Source: Massilia sp. (GTDB lineage Bacteria > Pseudomonadota > Gammaproteobacteria > Burkholderiales > Burkholderiaceae_D). Taken from it: 64,000 bases of DNA. The position numbers and the translations under genes are program-made. Positions 10,328 to 18,045 of the stretch are shown one piece after another. The notes below the pieces were generated by a model. It did not search any database, had not been told where the DNA came from, and saw nothing but the letters and a program-made list of their open reading frames with translations. Position 1 is the stretch's first letter. Each line of letters opens with the position of its first letter. Where the stretch lies: positions 1 through 64,000 of the forward strand of contig JANYGW010000158.1 of assembly GCA_025359245.1 (NCBI GenBank), written 5' to 3'.

Positions 10328-10933
10328 CTAGTCCCTTCCGAGATGGGCGTCGATCAGCGCGGCGATCCGCGCGGCATGTGCTTGCGCCAGATTGTGATCG
10401 CCGCCTTCGATGATATGCAGTTGTGCGCGCGGCAGCAAGGCCGCAATGCGTGCGCCGACAGCGACAGGGCTGATCGGGTCGCAATCGCCCCACAGCAGCA
10501 GGGTCGGCGCCATGACCGTCGGCAGGCGCGCCGACAAGTCTTCCTGGCAGGTCGACAACCAGCGCGGCAGCAAGGGATGGGTCTCGTGAAACGCGGGGCG
10601 CCAATCCTGGCCGCCCATGCCGGCCACATCGATGCCGCCGGAGGTCACGGCCAGCACCAGGTGCGTGACCAGCTCAGGCCGGGCCAGCGCGACGCGCATG
10701 GCAATGATGCCGCCCATCGACTGGGCAATCAGCGCTGTTGGCTGGTCGACCTGCGCCGCCACGCTGGCGACCAGGTCGTCGATGTCGCCAATGGTGGGAT
10801 CGGACGGGGTCGCGCCGAAGCCCGGCCAGCCGACCTGGACTTGCGCGGCCGGATGGGCGAGCCGGCTGGCGACCGGTTCCCAGAATTGGGTCCGGCCCAG
10901 GGCGCCCGGCAGAAAAAGCAGTTTGCCCGGCAT
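10328..10933 (-). CDS. Alpha/beta hydrolase, BioH/MenH-like
   Basis: A compact 201-residue alpha/beta hydrolase. The oxyanion region is LLFLPGALGRTQFWEP, the nucleophile elbow is AQSMGG (Ser 72), the acid lies in LLWGDCDPISP and the histidine in EGGDHNLAQ. This order and length fit the short BioH/MenH-type esterases, but no biotin or menaquinone genes are nearby, so the substrate is open. It lies in a tight minus-strand operon: six bases after the KOW mini-protein and two bases before the small orphan. Confidence 0.88.
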   Translation of the reverse strand: MPGKLLFLPGALGRTQFWEPVASRLAHPAAQVQVGWPGFGATPSDPTIGDIDDLVASVAAQVDQPTALIAQSMGGIIAMRVALARPELVTHLVLAVTSGGIDVAGMGGQDWRPAFHETHPLLPRWLSTCQEDLSARLPTVMAPTLLLWGDCDPISPVAVGARIAALLPRAQLHIIEGGDHNLAQAHAARIAALIDAHLGRD

Positions 10934-10939
10934 GACTGG

Positions 10940-11131
10940 TCAGGCCACCTTTGGGACCTGGACGTTCTTGGCGAGGGTCTTGAAACGGTCGCCATTTTCC
11001 TGCACGACGGTGATCGTCATGTGGCCGGTCTTGCTGATGTTGACGTCGCGCACGGTGCCGGATTTGCCGGCGTGGGTGCCGCCGACCACGGCGCACAGGT
11101 CGCCATCCTTGAGCGCAGGCGCGGCGTTCAT
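10940..11131 (-). CDS. KOW-domain mini-protein
   Basis: A 63-residue protein starting MNAAPALKDGDLCAVVGGTHAGKSGTVRDV. The GDLCAVVGGTHAGKSGTV stretch followed by a short beta segment matches the KOW motif of ribosomal protein L24 and NusG, which binds RNA or protein. The protein has little besides this domain. Its ATG overlaps the stop of the upstream small membrane protein (ATGA), so the start is secure and the two are coupled. A free-standing KOW protein in a membrane and hydrolase operon is unusual; its role is unknown. Confidence 0.75.
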   Translation of the reverse strand: MNAAPALKDGDLCAVVGGTHAGKSGTVRDVNISKTGHMTITVVQENGDRFKTLAKNVQVPKVA

Positions 11132-11331
11132 GGCTGCAGCTTGTGCGCGGCGATTTGGTAGGCCGCCATGCCGACGGTCGCGCCGATCATTATGCACGGG
11201 AGCAATCCCGCACTGAACACATACGCGGCGCCGCAACCGAGTGCGACGCCGGCAAACGGGATGGCCCGCAGCGCCATGCCGGGCAGGTGGCTCCTCTTGC
11301 GGCCGGCGATCCAATCGTAATCTGGTTCCAT
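11128..11331 (-). CDS. Small membrane protein
   Basis: A 67-residue protein, MEPDYDWIAGRKRSHLPGMALRAIPFAGVALGCGAAYVF, with two predicted hydrophobic helices and a short basic N-terminal segment. The start is ATG 11331; the stop overlaps the KOW gene start by four bases. The longer ORF-track frame runs through the DUF6326-like gene in another phase and should be ignored. The family is not recognised. Confidence 0.7.
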   Translation of the reverse strand: MEPDYDWIAGRKRSHLPGMALRAIPFAGVALGCGAAYVFSAGLLPCIMIGATVGMAAYQIAAHKLQP

Positions 11332-11351
11332 GGTGTGTTTTCCTTGCTTGC

Positions 11352-11777
11352 TTAAATCCGCGTTTGGCGTGGCCAGTTCCAGGCCGTCCATGCGATCAGT
11401 GCGGTCAAGGCCGCTTCCAGCAAGCCGATGGCAATGTAGAAAATCCATCCGCTCTTCGATACCACCAGCAGCTGGATGGCGGTGTAGATCACGCCGAACA
11501 TGATATTGAGCCAGCGCGCCAGCGGCGCCTTGAGCATCAGCGACAGGAAGATCATCAGGCTGGGCAGCGCCAGCATGATGGCCGTTCCCAGCAGCATGGT
11601 TTGGCTGACCGGGCCCAGTGGCAGCATCAGCCCGTCCAGCATGCCGCGCAGTTTGCCCGGCACATACAGTTCGAAGTAGTCGACATAGATATAGCAGAAC
11701 ATGACCGAGGTCCACATGGCGGCCAGCTTGTAGCGGACGGGAACGTGGATATCGTCGAGGGCAGCGCGGCTGGTCAT
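11352..11777 (-). CDS. DUF6326-like four-helix membrane protein
   Basis: A 141-residue integral membrane protein with four hydrophobic segments. KLAAMWTSVMFCYIYVDYFELYVPGKLRGML and LPSLMIFLSLMLKAPLARWLNI agree with my memory of the DUF6326 family. It is the first gene of a minus-strand run that continues through the small membrane protein, the KOW protein, the hydrolase and the orphan, with spacings from -4 to 20 bp. It is divergent from the MarR regulator at 11927, so MarR may control it. No function is known. Confidence 0.8.
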   Translation of the reverse strand: MTSRAALDDIHVPVRYKLAAMWTSVMFCYIYVDYFELYVPGKLRGMLDGLMLPLGPVSQTMLLGTAIMLALPSLMIFLSLMLKAPLARWLNIMFGVIYTAIQLLVVSKSGWIFYIAIGLLEAALTALIAWTAWNWPRQTRI

Positions 11778-11864
11778 CGGTGTCTTTGATGGTGGTTTGA
11801 TCGGCTGGAGTATGGCTCAAATTTATTAAAGAATCAATATTTTTGCTGGCCATCAGCACAATAG

Positions 11865-11882
11865 GTGCATATGCACTATAAT
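11865..11882 (+). promoter_or_regulatory. Palindromic operator overlapping a -10 box upstream of marR
   Basis: GTGCATATGCAC (11865-11876) is a perfect 12-bp palindrome directly followed by TATAAT (11877-11882), a consensus -10 hexamer reading toward the MarR gene. A protein bound here would block the promoter. It is probably the autoregulatory MarR site. No convincing -35 is visible. Confidence 0.55.
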
Positions 11883-11896
11883 TCGCTTCATCGAAC

Positions 11897-11912
11897 AGGT
11901 GTACCTGCACCT
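11897..11912 (+). promoter_or_regulatory. Second possible MarR operator
   Basis: AGGTGTACCTGCACCT has inverted AGGTG/CACCT arms and shares the AGGTG..GCAC words of the upstream palindrome. It lies 14 bases before the MarR start codon, between the -10 box and the gene, so it would sit in the early transcribed region. It is a weaker candidate than the first site. Confidence 0.4.
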
Positions 11913-11926
11913 ATTGATGGGAGCTT

Positions 11927-12385
11927 ATGAACGAACTGCTGGAAAAGCCGCTCGCTTGCACCTGCTTCAGGCTGCGCAAGCTCACCCGCGCGATGTCGCG
12001 CCTGTACGACCAGCAGATGGCCACGGTCGGCCTGAAGACCACCCAGTACAGCGTGCTGGTGAACGCCGCGCGCGAAGCGCTGCCGGTGGCCGACCTGGCC
12101 GAGCTGCTTGGCCTGGACCGGACCACGCTCACGCGCAATCTCAAACCGCTGATCGATGCCGGCCTGGTCGCACTGCACAGCGGCGCCGACAGCCGCCAGC
12201 GCATCGTCACCATCACCGCGGCCGGCCGCGCCAAGGTCAAGCTGGCCTACGTCGCCTGGAGCCGCGCCCAGACCGAATTCGAAACGCTGCTGGGACGCGA
12301 CGCGGTGCGCGCCCTGAACCAGCAGCTCGACACCACGATGATCCAACTTACCCCCTTGCTCGAGGATGCCAGCGATGAACCCTGA
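11927..12385 (+). CDS. MarR-family transcriptional regulator
   Basis: A 152-residue winged-helix repressor. The segment LPVADLAELLGLDRTTLTRNLKPLIDAGLVALHSGADSRQRIVTITAAGRAKV contains the recognition helix and the beta-wing with the conserved D-R motif of MarR proteins. Two cysteines (ACTCFRL) near the N-terminus could act in redox or ligand sensing; this is inference. A GGAG ribosome site precedes ATG 11927. The 3' end overlaps the MFS transporter start, so the pair is co-translated and the regulator probably controls the exporter. Confidence 0.93.
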   Translation: MNELLEKPLACTCFRLRKLTRAMSRLYDQQMATVGLKTTQYSVLVNAAREALPVADLAELLGLDRTTLTRNLKPLIDAGLVALHSGADSRQRIVTITAAGRAKVKLAYVAWSRAQTEFETLLGRDAVRALNQQLDTTMIQLTPLLEDASDEP

Positions 12386-13628
12386 AACCCCAATGACTCC
12401 GCGCGCGGCCTGGATGCTGATCCTGGCCGCCTCCGCGATCCTGATGATCACGATGGGCGCGCGCCTGACCACCGGCCTGTTCATGTCGCCGATTAATACC
12501 TCGACCGGGCTGGGCATCGCCAAGATCAGCTTTGCGATGGCGATCGGCCAGTTCGTGTGGGGCGCGGCGCAGCCGGTGTTCGGCGCCATGGCCGACAAAT
12601 GGGGCTCGTCCAAGGTCATCATCCTGGGCGCCGTGATGCTGGCCGCCGGCACCGCGCTGACGCCGTTCGCCGGTTCGCAATGGACGCTGATCATGTGCAT
12701 GGGGGTGTTGAGCGCGGCAGGGGCGGGCGCCGGCAGCTTTTCGATCCTGATCGGCGCCACCGCCCAGCGCCTGCCGGCCGAGCGCCGGCCTTTCGCGGCC
12801 GGCTTCATCAACGCCGGCGGCTCCTTCGGCCAGTTCGTGTTCGCCCCGCTGATGCAAGCGATCATCGGCGGCGCCGGCTGGGTCGTGGCGATGCTGACCA
12901 TGGCCGCCACCACGCTGCTGACCATTCCGCTGGCCTGGCCGCTGCGCCGCTCGGCCGGCCTGGCGGCGGCCGATCCGTCGGCCCCCGCCAAAGCGGTCGC
13001 GCCGCCCGGCATCGGGCTGGGCGCGCAGATCAAGATCGCCCTGCGCGACCGCAGCTACCTGTGCCTGCATGCGGGCTTTTTCACCTGCGGCTTCCATATC
13101 GCCTTCCTGGTCACCCACTTGCCGGGCGAAGTCGCACTGTGCAACCTGGCGCCGGGCGTGTCGGCCACCGCGCTGGCGCTGATCGGACTGTTTAATATCG
13201 CCGGCAGCCTGAGCGCCGGCGCGCTGTCGACCCGCTACCGCATGAAGTCCCTGCTGTCGTTGATGTACGCGGCGCGCGCCGTCATCATCGTGCTGTACCT
13301 GCTGGCCCCGAAGACGCCGCTGACCTTCTATATTTTCGCCGGCGCGCTCGGCTTCACCTGGCTGGCCACGGTGCCGCCGACGGCCGGCCTGGTGGGCAAG
13401 CTGTTCGGCCTGCGCTACCTGTCGACGCTGTTCGGATTGACGCTGCTGTCGCATCAGGTGGGTGCCTTCTTCGGGGCCTGGCTGGGCGGGCTGTCGTTCG
13501 TCACTTACGGCGACTACACCTGGATGTGGTGCGCCGACATCGCGCTGGCGATCGGCGCCGCGCTGATCAACCTGCCGATCCGCGAGGCGCACGTGGTGCG
13601 CGCTGCGGACCTGCTGGTGAAGGCGTAA
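12375..13628 (+). CDS. MFS transporter
   Basis: A 12-helix major facilitator superfamily protein of about 417 aa. The loop after helix 2 contains GAMADKWGSSKVIILG, the MFS signature A region. The overall pattern resembles the cyanate/oxalate-formate antiporter-like branch. I placed the start at ATG 12375 because GAGGA at 12362-12366 gives an eight-base spacing; the ORF track uses ATG 12366, which would sit on that ribosome site. It overlaps the MarR gene by 11 bp. The substrate is unknown, probably a small organic anion or drug. Confidence 0.92.
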   Translation: MNPETPMTPRAAWMLILAASAILMITMGARLTTGLFMSPINTSTGLGIAKISFAMAIGQFVWGAAQPVFGAMADKWGSSKVIILGAVMLAAGTALTPFAGSQWTLIMCMGVLSAAGAGAGSFSILIGATAQRLPAERRPFAAGFINAGGSFGQFVFAPLMQAIIGGAGWVVAMLTMAATTLLTIPLAWPLRRSAGLAAADPSAPAKAVAPPGIGLGAQIKIALRDRSYLCLHAGFFTCGFHIAFLVTHLPGEVALCNLAPGVSATALALIGLFNIAGSLSAGALSTRYRMKSLLSLMYAARAVIIVLYLLAPKTPLTFYIFAGALGFTWLATVPPTAGLVGKLFGLRYLSTLFGLTLLSHQVGAFFGAWLGGLSFVTYGDYTWMWCADIALAIGAALINLPIREAHVVRAADLLVKA

Positions 13629-13631
13629 GCG

Positions 13632-13940
13632 ATGGCGCGCGATATCTACGCCTACCGCGACGTGGCGGTCGAATCGGTGATCGACCGCCGCAGCGGCCTT
13701 CTGCGCATCGCCCCGATGGCGGGGCAGGCGTTCGCGCCGACGCTGGCGGTGCAGTGCGCGCAAGGCCTGCGCGATGCGGCCCGCTATCCGCCCGGCACCT
13801 GTTTCCTGGTGTCGGCCAAGCTGACCGACCGCCTCGGCGGCACGCCGTTCCTGTATGTGTACCATGGCGATCCGGTGGTGGTGCTGACGCCGGCCGAGGC
13901 GAGGAAGTTCCTGCTCGAGTTCCGGCGCGGCCGGATTTAG
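13632..13940 (+). CDS. Hypothetical protein
   Basis: A 102-residue soluble protein beginning three bases after the MFS stop. It has the sequence ending YPPGTCFLVSAKLTDRLGGTPFLYVYHGDPVVVLTPAEARKFLLEFRRGRI. The alternating hydrophobic pattern suggests a small beta-rich fold. It is probably the third gene of the MarR-MFS operon. Its 3' end overlaps the convergent LysR gene by four bases. The family is not recognised. Confidence 0.7.
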   Translation: MARDIYAYRDVAVESVIDRRSGLLRIAPMAGQAFAPTLAVQCAQGLRDAARYPPGTCFLVSAKLTDRLGGTPFLYVYHGDPVVVLTPAEARKFLLEFRRGRI

Positions 13941-14842
13941 TGCCGGGCCAGATAGTCGCGGTAGAAGTCGATGAAGGCGCGCACCCTGGCCGGCACGTGC
14001 CGTCCCGGCGGCAGCACCGCATAGACGCCGCCGTCCGGCAGCGTCCATTTCGGCAGCACTTGCACCAGCGTGCCCTCGTCCAGCGAGGCTTGCACCGTCA
14101 GCGTTTCCAGCGCCGACAGGCCCGCGCCATGTTCCACCAGTGCCAGCAGCGTGCTGGGTGAATCGACTTCCATGCGCGACGCCATGTGCACCACCACCTG
14201 CTTGCCGTCGGCATGGCTGAACTTCCACGTCAGCGGGGTGGGCAGCAGCGACAGCGAGACCCAGTCGTGCTGCGCCAAGTGTTCCGGCCGTTTCGGACTG
14301 CCGCGCCGTTTCAGGTAGGCCGGCGAAGCGACCACGTGCTGCGAAAACTCGGCCAGCTTGATCGCGCGCTGGGTCGAGTCGCGCAGCCAGCCCATGCGAA
14401 ACGACAGGTCGATCCCTTCGGCGACCATGTCGGCCACGCGGTCGCCGGTGCGCAAGTCCACGTGCAAGCGCGGGTACAGGGCGGCAAATTCCACCAGCGC
14501 CGGGCCGATTGAATGGGTCGCTTGCAGCGCGGTGGTCGATACGCGCAGCATGCCCGACAGTTCGCCCTGGTCGCTGCCCGCTTCGGCCAGCGCGTCGGTC
14601 AGGGCACGCAGCAGCGGCTGGCACTGGGTGTGCAGGCTGCGCCCGGCGTCGGTCAGCGATACCTGGCGTGTGGTGCGGGTAAACAGCGACAGGCCGAGCA
14701 GGCGCTCGAGGCGCGCGACCTGCACGCTGACCTTGGCCTTGGCCACGCCCAGGCGGTCGGCGGCGCCGGTGAAGCTGCCTGCTTCGACGACGGCGTCGAA
14801 GATGGTCAGCGCGTTCAGGTCGATGTGGTCGGGTGTGGACAT
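13937..14842 (-). CDS. LysR-family transcriptional regulator
   Basis: A 301-residue LysR protein. The N-terminal helix-turn-helix is LTIFDAVVEAGSFTGAADRLGVAKAKVSVQVARLERLLGLSLFTRTTRQVSLT, followed by an effector domain. It belongs to the AaeR/DsdC-like group whose C-terminus often reads VPARVRAFIDFYRDYLA. It is divergent from the NAD(P)-binding protein gene at 14949, which is its likely target, across a 106-bp region that contains an inverted repeat. Confidence 0.95.
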   Translation of the reverse strand: MSTPDHIDLNALTIFDAVVEAGSFTGAADRLGVAKAKVSVQVARLERLLGLSLFTRTTRQVSLTDAGRSLHTQCQPLLRALTDALAEAGSDQGELSGMLRVSTTALQATHSIGPALVEFAALYPRLHVDLRTGDRVADMVAEGIDLSFRMGWLRDSTQRAIKLAEFSQHVVASPAYLKRRGSPKRPEHLAQHDWVSLSLLPTPLTWKFSHADGKQVVVHMASRMEVDSPSTLLALVEHGAGLSALETLTVQASLDEGTLVQVLPKWTLPDGGVYAVLPPGRHVPARVRAFIDFYRDYLARH

Positions 14843-14860
14843 GATTTTGATAAGGAATTG

Positions 14861-14881
14861 AGAACAATGAATTATCGTTCT
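14861..14881. promoter_or_regulatory. LysR-type inverted repeat in the divergent intergenic region
   Basis: AGAACAATGAATTATCGTTCT has AGAAC/GTTCT arms with further internal symmetry, 21 bp in total. It lies between the divergent LysR and oxidoreductase genes, 18 bases from the LysR start. This is the expected place for an autoregulatory LysR site. No experiment supports it here. Confidence 0.5.
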
Positions 14882-14948
14882 TGCTGTTTATTTTATCAAT
14901 CCCCGGTGGCATGATTCTGTTCACATCAACCACATTCAGGAACAGCAC

Positions 14949-15587
14949 ATGAACATCACCCTCATCGGCGCCAGCGGCTTTATCGGCACGGCCATCTTGA
15001 ACGAAGCGCTGGCGCGCGGCCACCACGTCACCGCGCTGGTGACCCGGCCGGAACGGCTGGCCCCGCACGAACGCCTGGACGCGCAGGCCGCCGACGTCAT
15101 GGACGTGGCCCGATTGACGGCGCAGCTGGCCGGCGCCGACGCGGTCGTCTCGGCCTTCAGCGGCCATGCCCAGGCCGACATCCTCGATTATTTCGTGGCC
15201 GGCACGCGCGCCATCGTCAGCGCCGCCAAGCAGGCGCGCGTGGCGCGCCTGCTGGTGGTTGGCGGCGCCGGTGCGCTGGAAGTGGCGCCCGGGCTGCAGC
15301 TGATCGACACGCCCACGTTTCCGGCTCAGTACAAGGCCAGCGCGGAAGGCGCGCGCCAGGCGCTGCAGCTGCTGCAACAGGACGCGACGCTGAACTGGAC
15401 CATGCTCAGCCCCTCGGCCATGATTGCGCCGGGCCAACGCACTGGTACTTTCCGCTCCAGCCTGGACCAGTTGCTGACCGGCGCCGACGGCAGCAGCCGC
15501 ATTTCGGTCGAAGACTTTGCCATGGCCATGCTCGATGAGATCGAAAACCCGGCCCACCCGCGCCAGCGTTTCACGGTCGGATACTAA
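14949..15587 (+). CDS. NAD(P)-binding Rossmann-fold protein (NmrA/YwnB-like)
   Basis: A 212-residue atypical short-chain dehydrogenase fold. The dinucleotide-binding motif GASGFIG is at residues 7-13 and the strand-helix pattern continues through ADAVVSAFSG and RLLVVGGAGALEV. Proteins of this size lack the classical YxxxK catalytic pair and often act as NADPH-binding reductases or sensors. A ribosome site (AGGAAC) precedes ATG 14949. It is divergently paired with LysR, a typical arrangement for an inducible reductase. Confidence 0.9.
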   Translation: MNITLIGASGFIGTAILNEALARGHHVTALVTRPERLAPHERLDAQAADVMDVARLTAQLAGADAVVSAFSGHAQADILDYFVAGTRAIVSAAKQARVARLLVVGGAGALEVAPGLQLIDTPTFPAQYKASAEGARQALQLLQQDATLNWTMLSPSAMIAPGQRTGTFRSSLDQLLTGADGSSRISVEDFAMAMLDEIENPAHPRQRFTVGY

Positions 15588-15591
15588 GCGG

Positions 15592-15621
15592 CGGTCATCC
15601 TCGCGCACGCGGGGATGACCG
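15592..15621. repeat. REP-like palindrome
   Basis: CGGTCATCCTCGCG, a CA loop and CGCGGGGATGACCG form a 14-bp hairpin with one mismatch, immediately after the oxidoreductase stop. It is related in core sequence to five other intergenic palindromes in this window. There is no T-run, so it is classed as a REP-like element rather than a terminator. Confidence 0.7.
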
Positions 15622-15720
15622 TGGTTTGGGGCGCCGGCAACTCCCGGTTCCGCAGCGCGTGCGGCGCGGCAATGCAAAAATTGCTACACTTTGACGCTCC
15701 CACCCATCGAAAGGAATGCC

Positions 15721-16272
15721 ATGGCTACGAGAAAGATCGCTGTAATTGTAGGCAGCTTGCGCAAGGACTCGTTCAACCGCAAGATCGCCAAGACGCTGAT
15801 GCTGCTGGCCCCGTCCACGCTGGAGATGGAAATCGTCGAGATCGGCCAACTGCCCCTGTACAACCAGGACGACGACGCCGCGCCGCCGGCCACCTACACC
15901 GAATTTCGCGACAAGATCAAAAGCTTCGACGGCGTCCTGTTCTGCACTCCCGAATACAACCGCTCGGTCCCGGGCGCGCTCAAGAACGCCATCGATGTCG
16001 GCTCGCGTCCCTACGGCCAGAGCGCCTGGAGCGGCAAGCCTTGCGCGGTGATCAGCGTCACGCCGGGCGGCACCGGCGCGTTCGGCGCCAATCACCACCT
16101 GCGCCAGTCGCTGGTGTTCCTCGACATGCCCGCCATGCAGCAGCCGGAAGCCTACATCAGCAATGCGGCCAAGCTGTACGACGGCGACGCATTGAAGGAC
16201 GAAAGCACCAAGGCCTTCCTGCAGAAGTTCATCGACGCGTTTGCGTCCTGGGTCGAACGGCACGCCGACTGA
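15721..16272 (+). CDS. NADPH-dependent FMN reductase
   Basis: A 183-residue flavodoxin-fold reductase. The FMN-phosphate loop is GSLRKDSFNRKIAK and the second flavin motif is FCTPEYNRSVPGALKNAIDVGSRP, both characteristic of the ChrR/YieF/AzoB class that reduces quinones, chromate or azo compounds. AAAGGA upstream of ATG 15721 supports this start; the ORF-track start 10 codons earlier has no ribosome site. It converges on the ABC permease at 16276, three bases away. Confidence 0.94.
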   Translation: MATRKIAVIVGSLRKDSFNRKIAKTLMLLAPSTLEMEIVEIGQLPLYNQDDDAAPPATYTEFRDKIKSFDGVLFCTPEYNRSVPGALKNAIDVGSRPYGQSAWSGKPCAVISVTPGGTGAFGANHHLRQSLVFLDMPAMQQPEAYISNAAKLYDGDALKDESTKAFLQKFIDAFASWVERHAD

Positions 16273-16275
16273 GGC

Positions 16276-17013
16276 TCAGCTCTCCACCTCGCGCCGGCCC
16301 AGCAGCATGGTGCTGGCGGCGAGCAGCAGCGTGCCGAGCAGCGCCGCCAGCAATAGCGCCGTCTGCTGGCTGCCGGCCTGGCCGCCGTTGACTGCCATCA
16401 CCGCATAGGTCCACGGGTAGTACACCCATTCCCTGGCGCTGCCGATCTGCGTGATGCCCATCGTGGCGACCACGCCGACCGCCAATGGCAGCACCAGGTT
16501 CTGGAAGCGCCAGCTCAGCGCATGCTGGATCGCCAGCACCGGCAGGCAGGCCAGGGCCACCTTGGCGATCATCGGCAGCAGCGCAAAGCCGAAGGCCCCG
16601 TCGACCGGGGCGCCGCCCAGCACCATCAGCGCCGCCGCCAGCGTCGCCGCGCCGGCCAGCGCCACCGTGGCGCCGACCACGAACAGCCACGCCAGCAAGG
16701 CCTTCATCAGGTACAGCTGGTACTGCGACACCGGCAGCGTGAGCATCAGTCGCCAGCTCTGGTTCTTGTGCTCCTGGCCGTTGAGCAGGCCGGTGACCAG
16801 CGCGATATACAGCGGCAGCATGAAATAGCACCAGAGCGCGCTGGTGCTGCCCCAGAAATTCATCCACAGCCTGGGCGTCATGGCGGCCAGCGGGTGCTGC
16901 CTGCACGCGATCAGGGTGGTCAGCACGACCACCATCAGCGGGATCGCAAACATCATCAGCAAGGCCAGCGAGCGCCGGATCTTGAGCAGTTCAACCGACA
17001 GCAGCATGCGCAT
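16276..17013 (-). CDS. ABC transporter permease (ABC-2 type)
   Basis: A 245-residue permease with six hydrophobic helices, starting MRMLLSVELLKIRRSLALLMMFAIPLMVVVLTTL. This N-terminus (SVELLKIRRS) is typical of ABC-2 permeases of the lantibiotic-immunity/bacitracin group. The start at 17013 is supported by GGAGGAG just upstream; the longer ORF-track form extends into the ATPase gene. It overlaps the ATPase 3' end by 23 bp, so the two are coupled and form one exporter. Confidence 0.9.
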   Translation of the reverse strand: MRMLLSVELLKIRRSLALLMMFAIPLMVVVLTTLIACRQHPLAAMTPRLWMNFWGSTSALWCYFMLPLYIALVTGLLNGQEHKNQSWRLMLTLPVSQYQLYLMKALLAWLFVVGATVALAGAATLAAALMVLGGAPVDGAFGFALLPMIAKVALACLPVLAIQHALSWRFQNLVLPLAVGVVATMGITQIGSAREWVYYPWTYAVMAVNGGQAGSQQTALLLAALLGTLLLAASTMLLGRREVES

Positions 17014-17911
17014 GGCGCTCCTCCAGAAACCATTGTTCGAGCGACGGCGTGTGATACACCGACTGATAGAGCCGGATCCCGGCATGCACCAGCAGCGCAT
17101 GCACGCGGTCGGCCTGGTCCCGTTCCACGCCGGTCACCGTCAGCTGTCCGCTGCCGGTGCGTTCGACCAGGTAGGCGGCGCCGGACAGCACCTGTTCGGC
17201 GCGCACGGCGTCGCCCACCTCGATCGCCATCGCGCCGGCCTGGCGCGCCAGCAGGTCGGCGATCGGTGCCTGCATCCGGATCGCGCCGCCCTTGAGCACC
17301 GCCACGTGGGTGGCCATCTTCTCGACCTCGTCCAGGTTGTGGCTGGAGACGAACACGCTGGCGCCGGCCTGGCCGGGCAGGTCCCTGAGCAAGGTGCGGA
17401 TATCGCGGATGCCTTCCGGATCGAGGCCGTTGGTCGGTTCGTCGAGGATCAGCAAACGCGGCGACCCAAGCAGGGCGTGCGCGATGGCCAGGCGCTGCTT
17501 CATCCCGAGCGAGAATTTGCCGGTCAGGCGCGGGCCGGCGCCGGCCAGGCCGACCAGTTCCAGCACGCGCGCGATCTCGGTGCGCGGCAGGCCCTTGATG
17601 CTGCAGCCGATGCGCAAGAATTCGCTGGCGGTCAGGTTGGGGTAGATGCTGGGCGCGTCGACGATGGCGCCCACCTGCGCCAGGATCGCCCTGCGCGCGC
17701 GGCGCACGTCCAGGCCGAGTACCTCGATGTCGCCGCTGTCGGAGCGCAGCAGGCCGGTGATCATGCGGATGACGGTGGACTTGCCTTCGCCGTTATTGCC
17801 AAGGAAGGCGAAGATACTGTGTTCCGGCACCGCCAGGCTGAGCCCATCGATGACCTGGTGCTTGCCGAATGCCTTGCGCACGTCGCGCAGGTGAATGACG
17901 TGGGACGCCAT
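16991..17911 (-). CDS. ABC transporter ATP-binding protein (BcrA/NisF-like)
   Basis: A 306-residue ATPase. Walker A is GNNGEGKST (residues about 38-46; the usual alanine is glutamate), the signature is FSLGMKQRL, Walker B is LLILDEPTNGLD and the switch histidine is in SSHNLDEVEK. The C-terminal about 80 residues form the extra domain seen in BcrA-type ATPases. With the overlapping permease gene it encodes a two-gene exporter, possibly for a peptide antibiotic or lipid; the substrate is unknown. Confidence 0.93.
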   Translation of the reverse strand: MASHVIHLRDVRKAFGKHQVIDGLSLAVPEHSIFAFLGNNGEGKSTVIRMITGLLRSDSGDIEVLGLDVRRARRAILAQVGAIVDAPSIYPNLTASEFLRIGCSIKGLPRTEIARVLELVGLAGAGPRLTGKFSLGMKQRLAIAHALLGSPRLLILDEPTNGLDPEGIRDIRTLLRDLPGQAGASVFVSSHNLDEVEKMATHVAVLKGGAIRMQAPIADLLARQAGAMAIEVGDAVRAEQVLSGAAYLVERTGSGQLTVTGVERDQADRVHALLVHAGIRLYQSVYHTPSLEQWFLEERHAHAAVG

Positions 17912-18045
17912 GGTGGCCCGATGAAAGTTGCGATTGTTCCATACTAGCCTGCGCCGGGCCCGGCAACGGCATCAATCGTGACGGGCGGCGAGTATTGGCG
18001 CCTCAGTGGCGGTTTTGTGGCGTAAAAACCATGGTTGACGATTGC

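Noticed and set aside
12348-15677. 1109-residue minus-strand ORF
   Set aside because: It lies antisense or out of frame to MarR-MFS, LysR and oxidoreductase genes and its composition is that of a shadow frame.
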